A stretch of DNA of 64,000 nt, from NCBI RefSeq assembly GCF_011299555.1, contig NZ_CP049857.1, positions 992,001-1,056,000 of the forward strand, written 5' to 3'. The notes below the pieces were generated by a model that saw nothing but the letters and a program-made list of their open reading frames with translations, made no database searches and was not told the DNA's origin. Made by a program: the position numbers and the translations under genes. This document shows, one piece after another, positions 25,534 to 34,764 of the stretch. The stretch is from Dysgonomonas sp. HDW5A (GTDB lineage: Bacteria > Bacteroidota > Bacteroidia > Bacteroidales > Dysgonomonadaceae). Each line of letters begins with the position of its first letter. Positions within the stretch are counted from its first letter, which is position 1.

Positions 25534-25983
25534 TTATACCTGATCAATGTCTGAATCCAGACGATAAAGATCAAAACCTTCAGCCCAATAATCTTTAACT
25601 ATTTCTCGGATCTTCAGTCCGAACTTTTCATAAAAAGGGTAAACCAATTGTGATGTTCTGACAGAAATAGTTTTTATACCATCAATCTCTTTCATTTTTT
25701 TGATCCTAAATCTGGTCAATGCACTTCCATACCCTTTTCCCTGTTTTTGGGTATCGAAAATATCCCACGAAATTCTCCCTATTTCTCCATCGTCCGACAG
25801 GTTGAATCCTCCGCACCCTACTATCACATTATCGACCTCTACCACATAATAATTATCTGCATAATTATCTAAATAATAGATAAGGTCACACTCTTCATCG
25901 GGAGAAAAATACTCCGGCGTATTCAATCTTAGCAAATCTATGATTTTCGTCCGATCTGATTCTTTATGCTTTCGTATAATCAT
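25534..25983 (-). CDS. GNAT family N-acetyltransferase
   Basis: Predicted acetyl-CoA-dependent acetyltransferase, substrate unknown. The start is set at 25983 (MIIRKHKESDRTKIIDLL), giving 149 aa; the longer frame from 26097 adds an odd hydrophobic stretch unlike the family. The acetyl-CoA loop reads TQKQGKGYGSALTRFRIKKM (about residues 83-102, compare Q/R-x-x-G-x-G/A), and SQLVYPFYEKFGLKI is the usual motif B. Monocistronic, convergent with the kinase gene. Confidence 0.8.
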   Translation of the reverse strand: MIIRKHKESDRTKIIDLLRLNTPEYFSPDEECDLIYYLDNYADNYYVVEVDNVIVGCGGFNLSDDGEIGRISWDIFDTQKQGKGYGSALTRFRIKKMKEIDGIKTISVRTSQLVYPFYEKFGLKIREIVKDYWAEGFDLYRLDSDIDQV

Positions 25984-26192
25984 ATTAATATTAAGTACTG
26001 GAAAATAATCTGTAAGAATACAAAAATAAAGGTTTACAGATAAAATAGAACAACAAAAAGAGAGTAATGAATAAATAAAAATAGATATTTGTGTCAATTA
26101 TAAAGGAATCGAGACGAACCATTACCCATTACCAATTGTTCTTCTCTGATGAGTAATCATAATTATGAACAATTTTATCTGATTAAAGCAGG

Positions 26193-28565
26193 ATGATAGA
26201 GAAAATAATAAAATATCAGGTAATAAATTTACGCTATTTGCTTATTGTCCCCCTTTTACTATCCTGCATATTGGTTACAGCACAGGATACGGAACAAAGC
26301 AGGCAGATAATAAAAAATATTCAAGATCTATCCGAGAAAGACAGCCTGCCTGATGCTAAAGATATCATTTTAAAGGTTATAGTACAATATGATGAAAAAG
26401 GTTATAAGAGTGAGCCTTTTTATTTTCATAATCTCTACCGAAAAACATCGGTTGATGCTGTTTTGAACAAAGATTCTATAGAGTCTCAACTTGCTCATAT
26501 GCGAAATAGTTCTGACCTTATATCAAGATTTGTTATCAGACCATTCGATTTTTCGTTTCAATATGCACGCTCTAATGGCAAATCGGATGAGGCGAACGTC
26601 ACCGTTTTATTATTTGAAGACTATAAATCTATATTTGCAGATAACCTTAACAAAAAAAGAGGACAGACCATTCATGCGTCACAAAATAACGGAATCTTTG
26701 AAACTATTGGACATAAGAACATTTCCTATTTTCTGGACGAGATATTTGGGGATATCAACCTTTTTAAGGAGACCAATGACATTATGTTACTTGCTTTTAA
26801 GGGACCACTCCACAAATCAAATACAGAAACTTATACGTATAAATTACTTGGACAAAAACAAATCGATGGTCAGACCTGCAATGAAATTGCATTCTTCTGT
26901 ACTAACATGAAAGAGAATGCCTTTGCCGGAAATCTATACACTTCCATTGGAGAAAACCCGAAGCTAATAAAAGCTCAATTTACCTTCAATAACAGAGAGA
27001 GTGCTAACTTTTTAAAAGATATACTCTTAACCCATAGTTTTAATTTGCAGGATTCAATCATTATTCCGGTCAAACAAGAAAGTATATTATTAATAGGAGA
27101 CGATGCAAACAGAATGATGGCTGCCAAACGGACGGACATCTTTCTCAATTATAATTTTGACAAGCCCGACCACAACATCAGATGGGGAGTCAGTAGAGAG
27201 AAAGGCTATTTTAGAAGAGACACTTCTTTTTGGACAACTATCAGACCCATACCTTTAACTAACTCACAAAAGCAGATCGGTAATTTAGAACAGGCCGCAG
27301 ATAGCAGCAAAAGGTTCAGACGATTAGAAAGAGTCATTTCATTGGTTCTCAGTGGCTCTTACAGCCTTGGTGGAATAGAGGGACCGGTTGAACTCGGACC
27401 TTTAACTCATTTTTTAAGTTACAATGATATGGAAGGGCTAAGGATCAGAGTAGGAGGAAATACCACCATCAGATTCTCTGATCAATTTCAGTTGGGAGGA
27501 TACATAGCCTACGGAACTAAAGATACCAGAGTAAAGCACCAAGCCAATTTAGTATATTCGCTTTCTCCTAAACAGAAATATCTTTGGGAATACCCTAAAA
27601 AATTATTCTCTTTTACCTATGCATCGGATCTAAATATTCCGGGGCAGGATATGCTATTGATGAACCGAGATCATTTCGCACAATCTTTTACTCATGCTCC
27701 AACCAATAACATGTCGTTACAAAGAATTGGATTATTGACATTTGAGAGTGAGAACAGCAGTAACTTAACATATAAAATAGGTGGTAAGATCACCTATGAT
27801 AAACCTTTAGGTGTTGTACAATATGTGAGAGCTATAAGTCCGACGGATACTACTGTTATCGACAATATAACAAGCAGCGATCTTATCTTATCATTACGTT
27901 TTGCTCCGGGAGAAAGGTTTATTCAAAGAAAAGAAAAACGAACAGCTATTCGCAGAGCCGCTTTCGAACTTGATGTTACCTACCGCAGAGGCATTAAAGG
28001 GTTATTTGGTGCTGATTATGGATATAATGCTGTTAATTTTAATCTTTTCAGAAGATTTGATTTTACTCGAAATATTGCTCAGGTAGATACCTATTTATCA
28101 GGAGGCAAAATCTGGGGGCGTGTACCATTTCCGCTTTTATTTATACCCGAGGGTAATCAAAGTTACGTATTTAACAGCAGAGCGTACAACGTAATGAATT
28201 TCTATGAGTTTGCTACAGACCGTTTTATAGCAGGTAGCGTTAATTCGACATTCGATTGGTCACCCATCCGATTATTCAACCCCAATAATAAAATAAAAAT
28301 ATGTGTGGGATCGAAAATAATATACGGACCGCTTTCTGAAGAAAATGATCCGGCATATCATCCTGATCTTTTCATGTTTAATAATGGCATCAGGGCTCTG
28401 GGTAATACGCCTTATGCCGAATTTAACATCGGGTTAGCCAATATATTTAATATGATCCGCATTGATTATTCTCGCAGATTAACATACCTCGATTCGGATG
28501 ACACTACAGAGGGAAATAAAATAACAAGGGGAACTATTTTATTTTCGGGAAGTTTCTCTTTTTAG
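26193..28565 (+). CDS. DUF5686 family outer-membrane protein
   Basis: 790 aa exported protein (signal peptide ending near LVTAQD) of the DUF5686 type found in Bacteroidetes: a soluble N-terminal half with conserved FDFSFQYARS and a GQKQIDGQTCNEIAFF segment, then a C-terminal half of alternating amphipathic strands that looks like a beta-barrel and ends in FSGSFSF with terminal Phe, as outer-membrane barrels do. Many relatives carry an N-terminal CarboxypepD-regulatory domain; I see none here. Function unknown. It stands alone. Confidence 0.75.
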   Translation: MIEKIIKYQVINLRYLLIVPLLLSCILVTAQDTEQSRQIIKNIQDLSEKDSLPDAKDIILKVIVQYDEKGYKSEPFYFHNLYRKTSVDAVLNKDSIESQLAHMRNSSDLISRFVIRPFDFSFQYARSNGKSDEANVTVLLFEDYKSIFADNLNKKRGQTIHASQNNGIFETIGHKNISYFLDEIFGDINLFKETNDIMLLAFKGPLHKSNTETYTYKLLGQKQIDGQTCNEIAFFCTNMKENAFAGNLYTSIGENPKLIKAQFTFNNRESANFLKDILLTHSFNLQDSIIIPVKQESILLIGDDANRMMAAKRTDIFLNYNFDKPDHNIRWGVSREKGYFRRDTSFWTTIRPIPLTNSQKQIGNLEQAADSSKRFRRLERVISLVLSGSYSLGGIEGPVELGPLTHFLSYNDMEGLRIRVGGNTTIRFSDQFQLGGYIAYGTKDTRVKHQANLVYSLSPKQKYLWEYPKKLFSFTYASDLNIPGQDMLLMNRDHFAQSFTHAPTNNMSLQRIGLLTFESENSSNLTYKIGGKITYDKPLGVVQYVRAISPTDTTVIDNITSSDLILSLRFAPGERFIQRKEKRTAIRRAAFELDVTYRRGIKGLFGADYGYNAVNFNLFRRFDFTRNIAQVDTYLSGGKIWGRVPFPLLFIPEGNQSYVFNSRAYNVMNFYEFATDRFIAGSVNSTFDWSPIRLFNPNNKIKICVGSKIIYGPLSEENDPAYHPDLFMFNNGIRALGNTPYAEFNIGLANIFNMIRIDYSRRLTYLDSDDTTEGNKITRGTILFSGSFSF

Positions 28566-28624
28566 TTTCTAATACCAACGTAGTAGATTACCATTTTAAA
28601 CCAATATATTTCGAATGCCTAGTA

Positions 28625-28667
28625 AAGTTTTCAAATAAGCAAGAAGCTCACTCTCTTGTGAAAACTT
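28625..28667. other. Two-tier hairpin between DUF5686 and holA
   Basis: AAGTTTTCA (28625-28633) pairs with TGAAAACTT (28659-28667), and CAAGA/TCTTG form an inner stem. No T-run on either side, so it is a weak candidate terminator for the two convergent genes. Nothing else is seen in the 221-nt gap. Confidence 0.4.
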
Positions 28668-28786
28668 CATTCAAACCCACAGATAATATACTAAAAATAT
28701 GCAATCTATAGATGGGAATCTGCTGAATATCGGAACACATAAAATTCCTGTCACACGTAATTTTCGGGATAAATAAATCTTAATAA

Positions 28787-29791
28787 CTAATGCATTATTT
28801 TAAATAATAATTCACGCAGAAGTTCTCCATCAGGGGTCGATGGATTATCTACACCCTTGCATTTTGCATCATAGGTTCTTAAAAGAGACATGATTTCCAT
28901 AGTCTTAAAAGCATTGTAACTCTTAAGAGCAAGTACATAATCTTTTGCTTGATAACTGTTTCTAAAACCAAGTTCAGCAGCAATACCATTCTCGGATTTG
29001 TCTTTTGCCCAATAACAAATCATCAGATTACTAAAGAAATTAAATAGCACAACCAGAGTTACTATTAAAGGATTATTTTTAGGATTTTTCTCAAAGTAAT
29101 CAGCAATCTGATTCGCTTTAAAAGTATTCCTCTCCACAACTGCCTTCAAAAGCTCGTAGTTATTAAAATCCTTGCTGATTCCGATATTACGCTCGATCAG
29201 CTCGGCTGTAATACGTTTTTCGGCAGGAGGTATTGAAAGCAATAATTTGTCTACTTCATTGACAACTTTACTCAGATCGTTACCTAAAAAATCGGTCAGC
29301 ATTTGAGCCGATTTCTGGTCGATTCCTAATCCCTTTGTACTAACAAAAGAAGTTATAAATGCAGGCATTTTATAATCGGGAATCTTTTTTGATTCAAAGA
29401 CAACACCACATTTCTCTATACCTGCATAGAGTTTTTTACGCTTGTCTATAGTTCCGTTTTTATAGTTCAGCACCAATATGGTACTAGCCAGAGGATTTCT
29501 CAGATATATTTCCAAATCCTCAATTTTCTTTAGCCCCTGAGCCTCTTTTACAACAATCAATTGATGATCGGACATCATCGGAAAACTCCGTGCCAATGTT
29601 ATTACTGTCGCTACATCAGTTTCCGATCCGTAAAGAATTGTTTGATTAAAATCACGCTCCGTTTCGGGAATTACCTTCTCCAAAAGGGCATTTGTGAGAT
29701 CATCAATATAATAAGGTTCGTCCCCCATCAAAAGGTAGATGGGGTGAAACTTACGTGAAAGTATATCTTTTTTAATTTGTTCGAATGACAT
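28787..29791 (-). CDS. holA: DNA polymerase III subunit delta
   Basis: Clamp-loader subunit that opens the beta sliding clamp. The N-terminal part has HPIYLLMGDEPYYIDDLT, the usual delta start, then TLARSFPMMSDHQLIVVKEA with the beta-contact region near residues 65-80; the central LLSIPP...ITAELIERNIG and C-terminal helical collar domain follow. Length 334 aa is standard. It lies 6 nt after the AMP nucleosidase gene on the same strand and is probably co-transcribed with it. Confidence 0.9.
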   Translation of the reverse strand: MSFEQIKKDILSRKFHPIYLLMGDEPYYIDDLTNALLEKVIPETERDFNQTILYGSETDVATVITLARSFPMMSDHQLIVVKEAQGLKKIEDLEIYLRNPLASTILVLNYKNGTIDKRKKLYAGIEKCGVVFESKKIPDYKMPAFITSFVSTKGLGIDQKSAQMLTDFLGNDLSKVVNEVDKLLLSIPPAEKRITAELIERNIGISKDFNNYELLKAVVERNTFKANQIADYFEKNPKNNPLIVTLVVLFNFFSNLMICYWAKDKSENGIAAELGFRNSYQAKDYVLALKSYNAFKTMEIMSLLRTYDAKCKGVDNPSTPDGELLRELLFKIMH

Positions 29792-29797
29792 CTTTTA

Positions 29798-30577
29798 TCA
29801 AAAGTCTTCGAAACGAAGATGTTTTACTGTAGATCCGTTATTTATCAATGTCGTCAAAGCTTTAATCCCGATCATTACATGTTCGTTCACAAAATTTTGA
29901 GTCACCACACTATCGCTCTTTTCAGTTTTTACTCCGTCCGAAATCATGGGCTGGTCAGATACCAAAAGTAAAGCTCCCGTAGGTATACCATTGGCAAAAC
30001 CACAAGTAAATAATGTTGCTGTTTCCATATCAACAGCCATAGCTCTGATAGAACGCAGGTAATCTTTAAATTTATCATCGTGTTCCCATACTCGACGATT
30101 GGTTGTATAAACTGTTCCGGTCCAATAATCTTTATTGAAGTCACGTATATTAGACGATAATGAACGTAACAAATTAAATGCCGGTAATGATGGAACTTCA
30201 GGTGGAAAATAGTCATTGGATGTACCTTCTCCTCTGATAGCAGCAATAGGAAGGATATAATCGCCCAATTGATTATGTTTTTTGATTCCTCCGCACTTAC
30301 CTAAAAACAAAACTGCTTTTGGTTTTATGGCACTCAATAAATCCATAATAGTGGCTGCATTTGCACTACCCATTCCAAAATTTATGATAGTAATCCCGTT
30401 GGCCGAAGCATTGGGCATATTTCCATCCAATCCTAATATCGGAACCTTGAAATGCTCTGCAAATATTTCGACGTATTTCGAAAAATTTGTCAGGAGAATA
30501 TGTTTTGTGAACTGCTCTAGTGGTCGTTTAGTATACCGAGGTAACCAATTGTCTACAATTTCTTGTTTAGTCTTCAT
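29798..30577 (-). CDS. amn: AMP nucleosidase (short form)
   Basis: Splits AMP into adenine and ribose 5-phosphate. Nucleoside-phosphorylase fold with FGMGSANAATIMDLLSAIKP (phosphate region), LFLGKCGGIKK, GEGTSNDYFPPEVPSL and the catalytic region AVDMETATLFTCGF with LLVSDQPM. Length 259 aa: it lacks the N-terminal domain of the 484 aa E. coli enzyme, the common state in Bacteroidetes. A general nucleoside phosphorylase is the alternative. Upstream of holA and divergent from the HsdR-N gene. Confidence 0.85.
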   Translation of the reverse strand: MKTKQEIVDNWLPRYTKRPLEQFTKHILLTNFSKYVEIFAEHFKVPILGLDGNMPNASANGITIINFGMGSANAATIMDLLSAIKPKAVLFLGKCGGIKKHNQLGDYILPIAAIRGEGTSNDYFPPEVPSLPAFNLLRSLSSNIRDFNKDYWTGTVYTTNRRVWEHDDKFKDYLRSIRAMAVDMETATLFTCGFANGIPTGALLLVSDQPMISDGVKTEKSDSVVTQNFVNEHVMIGIKALTTLINNGSTVKHLRFEDF

Positions 30578-30671
30578 AATAAACCTATTTTTGTTTTATA
30601 CAAAGAAGCTCTATTTCCTCTTCGGAAGAGATCGCTTCTTATGGTGTTATTACCAAACAAAGATAGCAAAA

Positions 30672-31130
30672 ATGTTAGAACTAAATTTACCACCCTATAC
30701 TCCAAAGATAAAAAAAAACGACAAGCTATACATTTGGGATCAAATACGCTCCAAATATGTGGCTCTTACGCCTGAGGAGTGGGTAAGGCAACATTTTATT
30801 AACTATCTGATAACAGAAAAACAATACCCCCCATCTCTTATTGCAAACGAAACCCAGATATCACTTAATACGCAACGAAAAAGATGTGATTCGGTAATAT
30901 ATGACAATAAGCTCAACCCTTTGGTCATTGTAGAATATAAGTCTCCTGATGTAAAGATTACTCAGGAAGTATTCGATCAGATTGCCAGATATAATATTGT
31001 ACTTCGGGTTAAGTATCTAATTATATCGAATGGAATGGAACATTATTGCTGCTGCATCGATTATGATAATCTTAGCTTCGAGTACTTATCTGAAATACCT
31101 CTTTATACAGCTTTAGAAAATAGCCTCTAA
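30672..31130 (+). CDS. Stand-alone HsdR N-terminal (HSDR_N_2) nuclease domain protein
   Basis: 152 aa; start at 30672 (MLELNLPPYTPKIKK), because the longer frame runs back through amn. The PD-(D/E)xK core is visible: E60 in ANETQ, D73 in KRCDSVIY and E88-x-K90 in VIVEYKSP, the same fold as the N-terminal endonuclease domain of type I restriction subunits. No helicase, HsdM or HsdS is nearby, so it is not a restriction system. Such lone proteins are widespread in Bacteroidetes with unknown role, possibly DNA repair. Divergent from amn. Confidence 0.82.
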   Translation: MLELNLPPYTPKIKKNDKLYIWDQIRSKYVALTPEEWVRQHFINYLITEKQYPPSLIANETQISLNTQRKRCDSVIYDNKLNPLVIVEYKSPDVKITQEVFDQIARYNIVLRVKYLIISNGMEHYCCCIDYDNLSFEYLSEIPLYTALENSL

Positions 31131-31188
31131 AAAGAAATGAGGCTACTCAAAAGAATAACCTCATGCTTTCTTATAGCCCACAGTTGGT

Positions 31189-31629
31189 CTAATCTAAAGA
31201 AAGTAATGTACTTACACCTATTCGGTTCCATGCATTGATAGTTATAATTGCCATAATAACCTCTGCCAGCTTTTCTTTGCCGAGTAGAGCTTCTGCTTTT
31301 TGATAGGTCTCTTCCGAAACTCCCCCATCGCTTATCAAAGTTATCTCTTCTGTCAAAGTAAGAATGATCCTTTCACTTTCTGTATATAACTCAGTTTCAT
31401 GCCAAACATTCAACAAATAGATACGTTGTTCTGTTTCTCCTAATTTCCGTGCATCTCTTGTATGCATGTTAAGACAATATGCACAGCCATTTATTTGTGA
31501 TGCTCTGATTTTTATCAGTTCTTTTTCAATTGGAGACAATGATGTACCATGTAAATATGTTTCTAATTTGAGCATCGCCTTATAGGCTTCCGGAGCAACC
31601 TCATGTATTTTTATTCTTTTCGTTTCCAT
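31189..31629 (-). CDS. Carboxymuconolactone decarboxylase / AhpD-like protein
   Basis: 146 aa helical protein of the AhpD fold. The redox-type motif C49-x-x-C52-x-x-x-H56 (CAYCLNMH) is intact, so peroxidase or disulfide-relay activity is more likely than decarboxylation. HTRDARKLGETEQRIYLL and AIITINAWNRIGV are also typical of the family. Monocistronic; the region between it and GH92 holds the GH92 terminator. Substrate unknown. Confidence 0.87.
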   Translation of the reverse strand: METKRIKIHEVAPEAYKAMLKLETYLHGTSLSPIEKELIKIRASQINGCAYCLNMHTRDARKLGETEQRIYLLNVWHETELYTESERIILTLTEEITLISDGGVSEETYQKAEALLGKEKLAEVIMAIITINAWNRIGVSTLLSLD

Positions 31630-31733
31630 AATTGTTTGTTTTTTTGGTTAAGGCGAAGTTAAACCTATTCTAGTCTAATAAGATTAAACTGGTTTAAGAA
31701 AACAATATTGAATAGAAGTATTAACTTAAAACA

Positions 31734-31769
31734 AAAGAGCGGTTACCCCTCAAAGGATAACCGCTCTTT
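31734..31769 (-). terminator. Intrinsic terminator after the GH92 gene
   Basis: AAAGAGCGGTTA and TAACCGCTCTTT form a 12-bp stem, extended by CC/GG pairs. On the minus strand it is followed by TGTTTT, so it fits the end of GH92 transcription. Confidence 0.82.
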
Positions 31770-31794
31770 CATTTATTGATTTTATCTAATCTTT

Positions 31795-34095
31795 TTATTT
31801 CACAGAAACAGGTCTGTCGGCTTTATCAACTCCAAAAGTTTTTGAAGGCTGAGATCCCATTTCAAATTCTAAAGTACCACCCGCAACTACGTCTTTATGA
31901 TTGATATAAGATTTAGTATAAGGCTTACCGTTCAATTTAGCACTTTGAATATATTTATTCTCAGGACTATTGTTGGCTGCAATCACTTTAAATGTTTTTC
32001 CGTCTCCCAGATTTATAGTAGCTTCTTTCATCTGAGGACTGCCAAAGATATAGTCGCCTCCGGCAGGAGCCATCGGATAGAATCCTAATGCCGAAAGAAT
32101 ATACCATGATGACATCTGACCCACATCTTCATTACCGCTCAATCCGGCAGGTTTGTCAAAATAAAGAGTAGTCAATACTTCACGTACTTTTTCTGCCGTT
32201 TTCCATTGTTGACCTACGAATGGATACAAGTAAAGAACTTGATGACTTGGCTCATTTCCATGTGCATATTGTCCGATCAATCCGCTAATGTCAGGAGAAG
32301 CTTCTGATCCCATATCTCCTTGTATAGTAAACAATGAATCAAGTTTTGTTACGAAAGCTTCTTCGCTTCCGAATAAGCTAATCAAGCCATTCACATCATG
32401 AGGAACCAACCAAGTATATTGCCAAGCATTACCTTCGGTGTAATCATCTTCACGGTGAGTAGAATGCAATGGGTTGAATGGTACACGGAATGTACCTGTA
32501 GAAGAAAGACCTCTCATAAACTGAGTCTCTTTATCAAAATAATTTTTATAAGACTCACTTCTTTTGATGAAATAATCATAGTCTTCGGTCTTACCCATTT
32601 CTTTTGCAACCTGAGCAACACTCCAGTCTGCGATAGCATATTCCAAGCCTTTAGCAACAGACTCGAATGTTTTTTCTTTATCGTAAGGAATATATCCATA
32701 TTCTTTCAACCAGTTAAGACCTCTTTCGTCCAACATCATCGAAGTCTTCATTGCCTCATAAGCGGCTTCTTTATCCTTATCAGCAACAAAGCCTTTCAAG
32801 AATAAGTCTGCCAGAACAATAACTCCCGGATTACCCACCATACAGTCGGTTTCGTTACCCATCAAATGCCACACCGGTAATTTTCCCTGTTGTTTAAATA
32901 TTTCAATGAAAGTACTGGCTACATCTTTTGCCAACTCGGGATGGATAATAGTTTGCAACGGCTGAGCTGCACGATATGTATCCCAAAGTGAGAAAGTTGT
33001 ATAATTAGTAAAATCATTGTTGGTATGTACTTTCTTATCGCTACCCCAATAGTCGCCATTTACATCAGCAAATACCGATGGAGCTACCATAGAGTGATAC
33101 ATTGCAGTATAGAAATTGCGAAGATCGGTTTTACTATCCGATTTCACCACTATCTTATTCAATTCTTCATTCCAAGCCTTATCTGCATTAGCAACGGTTT
33201 TTTCGAAATCCCATCCGGGAAGCTCTGCTTGCATGTTCATTTTTGCATTTTCGATACTCACCGGCGACAGAGCAACTTTAGCATATATTTGTTCTCCGGT
33301 TTTAGTCGGAGCAAAGAATACCTGACCATAGATTTTACGCATAGGGGTTTTAGATCCTTCGTAAACTGCAGTAGTATCCGATAAAACAAATTTAGATATC
33401 GGTTTCGAGAAAGTCGCTGTAAAATAAACGCGTTGATCGTTTGCCCATCCCTTAGAGAAGCGATAACCCGAAATTACACTGTCATTTTCCTGAATCAAAG
33501 TAGCATCTACAGGCATATCCCATCCGATACCGTGCTCAAGATCGATAATAATTTTAGGATCTGATGACTCAGGGAATGTATATTTATGAAATCCCACTCG
33601 TTGAGTTGCTGTCAACTCCACATCGATACCGAATCGATCCAGATGAACCGAATAATATCCCGGTTTAGCTGTTTCTTTATCGTGTGAAAAGTAAGAATAG
33701 ATGCCTGTTGATTCGTCGGGAAGTGTACCTCTTGTTAATTTAACATCTCCAACGGCAGGCATGAATGAAATATCGCCTAAATCGCCAATACCTGTTCCGC
33801 TTAAGTGCATATGTCCGAAACCGATAATGGTAGAATCGCTGATATGATATCCCGAACACCAATCCCATCCCTGACTATGCTGAGTAGGTCCTAGCTGTAC
33901 GAATCCAAAAGGAACATTGGCTCCCATAAATACGTGTCCATGATCGCCTGTACCGATGTAAGGATCAACATACTGTGTCAGATTTTCAAGTTCAGCTTCT
34001 TTTTGCCCTTTTTCAGAACAAGCAATCGTACCCAGCATCAAGCCGGTACAAATACCCAATCCGAGAGCGTTTCTCATGATTTTTTTTGTTACCAT
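31795..34095 (-). CDS. GH92 family alpha-mannosidase lipoprotein
   Basis: Calcium-dependent exo-alpha-mannosidase of glycoside hydrolase family 92, predicted to trim alpha-linked mannose from yeast mannan or N-glycans. Lipoprotein signal with C26 (MLGTIAC), so it is membrane anchored. Diagnostic segments: VDPYIGTGDHGHVFMGANVP near the N-terminus, GFGHMHLSGTG, FSLWDTYRAAQPL, HLMGNETDCMVG and, near the end, GNEDVGQMSSWYILSALGFY with the catalytic acidic region. Length 766 aa is typical. Start could also be at 34077. No other glycan genes adjoin it. Confidence 0.93.
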   Translation of the reverse strand: MVTKKIMRNALGLGICTGLMLGTIACSEKGQKEAELENLTQYVDPYIGTGDHGHVFMGANVPFGFVQLGPTQHSQGWDWCSGYHISDSTIIGFGHMHLSGTGIGDLGDISFMPAVGDVKLTRGTLPDESTGIYSYFSHDKETAKPGYYSVHLDRFGIDVELTATQRVGFHKYTFPESSDPKIIIDLEHGIGWDMPVDATLIQENDSVISGYRFSKGWANDQRVYFTATFSKPISKFVLSDTTAVYEGSKTPMRKIYGQVFFAPTKTGEQIYAKVALSPVSIENAKMNMQAELPGWDFEKTVANADKAWNEELNKIVVKSDSKTDLRNFYTAMYHSMVAPSVFADVNGDYWGSDKKVHTNNDFTNYTTFSLWDTYRAAQPLQTIIHPELAKDVASTFIEIFKQQGKLPVWHLMGNETDCMVGNPGVIVLADLFLKGFVADKDKEAAYEAMKTSMMLDERGLNWLKEYGYIPYDKEKTFESVAKGLEYAIADWSVAQVAKEMGKTEDYDYFIKRSESYKNYFDKETQFMRGLSSTGTFRVPFNPLHSTHREDDYTEGNAWQYTWLVPHDVNGLISLFGSEEAFVTKLDSLFTIQGDMGSEASPDISGLIGQYAHGNEPSHQVLYLYPFVGQQWKTAEKVREVLTTLYFDKPAGLSGNEDVGQMSSWYILSALGFYPMAPAGGDYIFGSPQMKEATINLGDGKTFKVIAANNSPENKYIQSAKLNGKPYTKSYINHKDVVAGGTLEFEMGSQPSKTFGVDKADRPVSVK

Positions 34096-34145
34096 ACTTT
34101 AGTTAACTTATTTAAGATTTATGTCAATTACGCTAATTCGCATTA

Positions 34146-34201
34146 TATTAAGGTCTCAGACCTATTTATTGTCCATCCAAGTATAACATTGATAGTTATT
34201 G
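34146..34201 (+). repeat. Dispersed hairpin repeat, GH92-upstream copy a
   Basis: AAGGTC-TCA-GACCT, ATTTATTG, then a diverged centre (TCCATCC) and AAGTATAACATTGATAGTTATTG. Hairpin and tail are kept while the TTTG box is lost. Confidence 0.68.
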
Positions 34202-34361
34202 CTTTAGAATACGACATTAAATACTTTCTTTTACTTATAAATAGGGAAAGAACTGCAATTTACGCCTTTTATTATGTCCCTCGGTAAAAATAGTAATAAT
34301 TTTCCAAACAAAATGACAGTTTAAAGCCCTGATTATACTTTCAGCTCTTATTATTAGCTTA

Positions 34362-34509
34362 GTCACTCACTTACACTAAAGTGACAAAAGTCATACAATT
34401 AAGCTACAAAGGTTACAAGATACAGTACAATTACGTCACTTTCTCAAACCACTAATAATCAGACAACAAACTTATAAAAGGTGACAAAAATGACAAAAGT
34501 GACACTTTT
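34362..34509. repeat. Cluster of GTGAC/GTCAC words
   Basis: GTCACT (34362), AAAGTGACAAAAGTCAT (34378-34394), CGTCACTTT (34433-34441) and GTGACAAAAATGACAAAAG then GTGACACTTTT (34481-34509). Seven related words in both orientations within 150 bp look like an operator cluster or decayed tandem repeats rather than chance. Confidence 0.5.
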
Positions 34510-34577
34510 TATGCTGCTTTTTTATTTCCCTTCAAACCTCATACGATTTAAACCTGTACTCTTACCTTTATAGATAA

Positions 34578-34635
34578 ACTAAAGTCTCATACCTTTTTAT
34601 CAATTAGATGAATACAGCAAATACAACCAGTTATA
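34578..34635 (+). repeat. Dispersed hairpin repeat, GH92-upstream copy b (degenerate)
   Basis: AAAGTC-TCA-TACCTTTTTATC, a diverged centre, then ATACAGCAAATACAACCAGTTATAG. Two stem mismatches; recognised mainly by its order of parts and the CAGTTATAG tail. Confidence 0.5.
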
Positions 34636-34678
34636 GTTGAAGGCATACCATCTCCCAACTAATCATAAAAACACTAAT

Positions 34679-34722
34679 TAAGCTCACAGAACTATTTGTT
34701 ACTTTGGTTAGCAAAATAACAA
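34679..34722 (+). repeat. Dispersed hairpin repeat, GH92-upstream copy c (degenerate)
   Basis: TTAAGCTCACAGAACTATTTG, then TTACTTTG (34699-34706), GTTAGCAAAATAACA. The stem is largely lost, whereas the box and its surroundings are kept. Confidence 0.5.
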
Positions 34723-34764
34723 CAGAGTATGATACTCTTTTAGAGTCTCACTAAATGTTTGCTT

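Larger units (their letters stand above)
34096..34764. other. 669-nt intergenic region upstream of GH92
   Basis: No gene supported. It holds three copies of the dispersed repeat (34146, 34578, 34679, all in plus orientation) and, between them, a cluster of GTGAC/GTCAC words (34362-34509). The minus-strand promoter of GH92 must lie here, but I find no clear TAnnTTTG box on that strand. Confidence 0.65.

Noticed and set aside
30282-30671. N-terminal extension of the HsdR-N gene
   Set aside because: The extra 130 codons are antisense to amn and unlike the family; ATG at 30672 fits the domain start.
31131-31170. ATGAGG/CCTCAT stem between the HsdR-N and AhpD-like genes as a two-way terminator
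   Set aside because: Short stem with a 16-nt loop and poor T-run; position is right but support is thin.
33934-34287. Plus-strand open frame of 117 codons spanning the GH92 start and a repeat copy
   Set aside because: Half is antisense to the GH92 signal peptide and half is non-coding repeat; no protein-like pattern.
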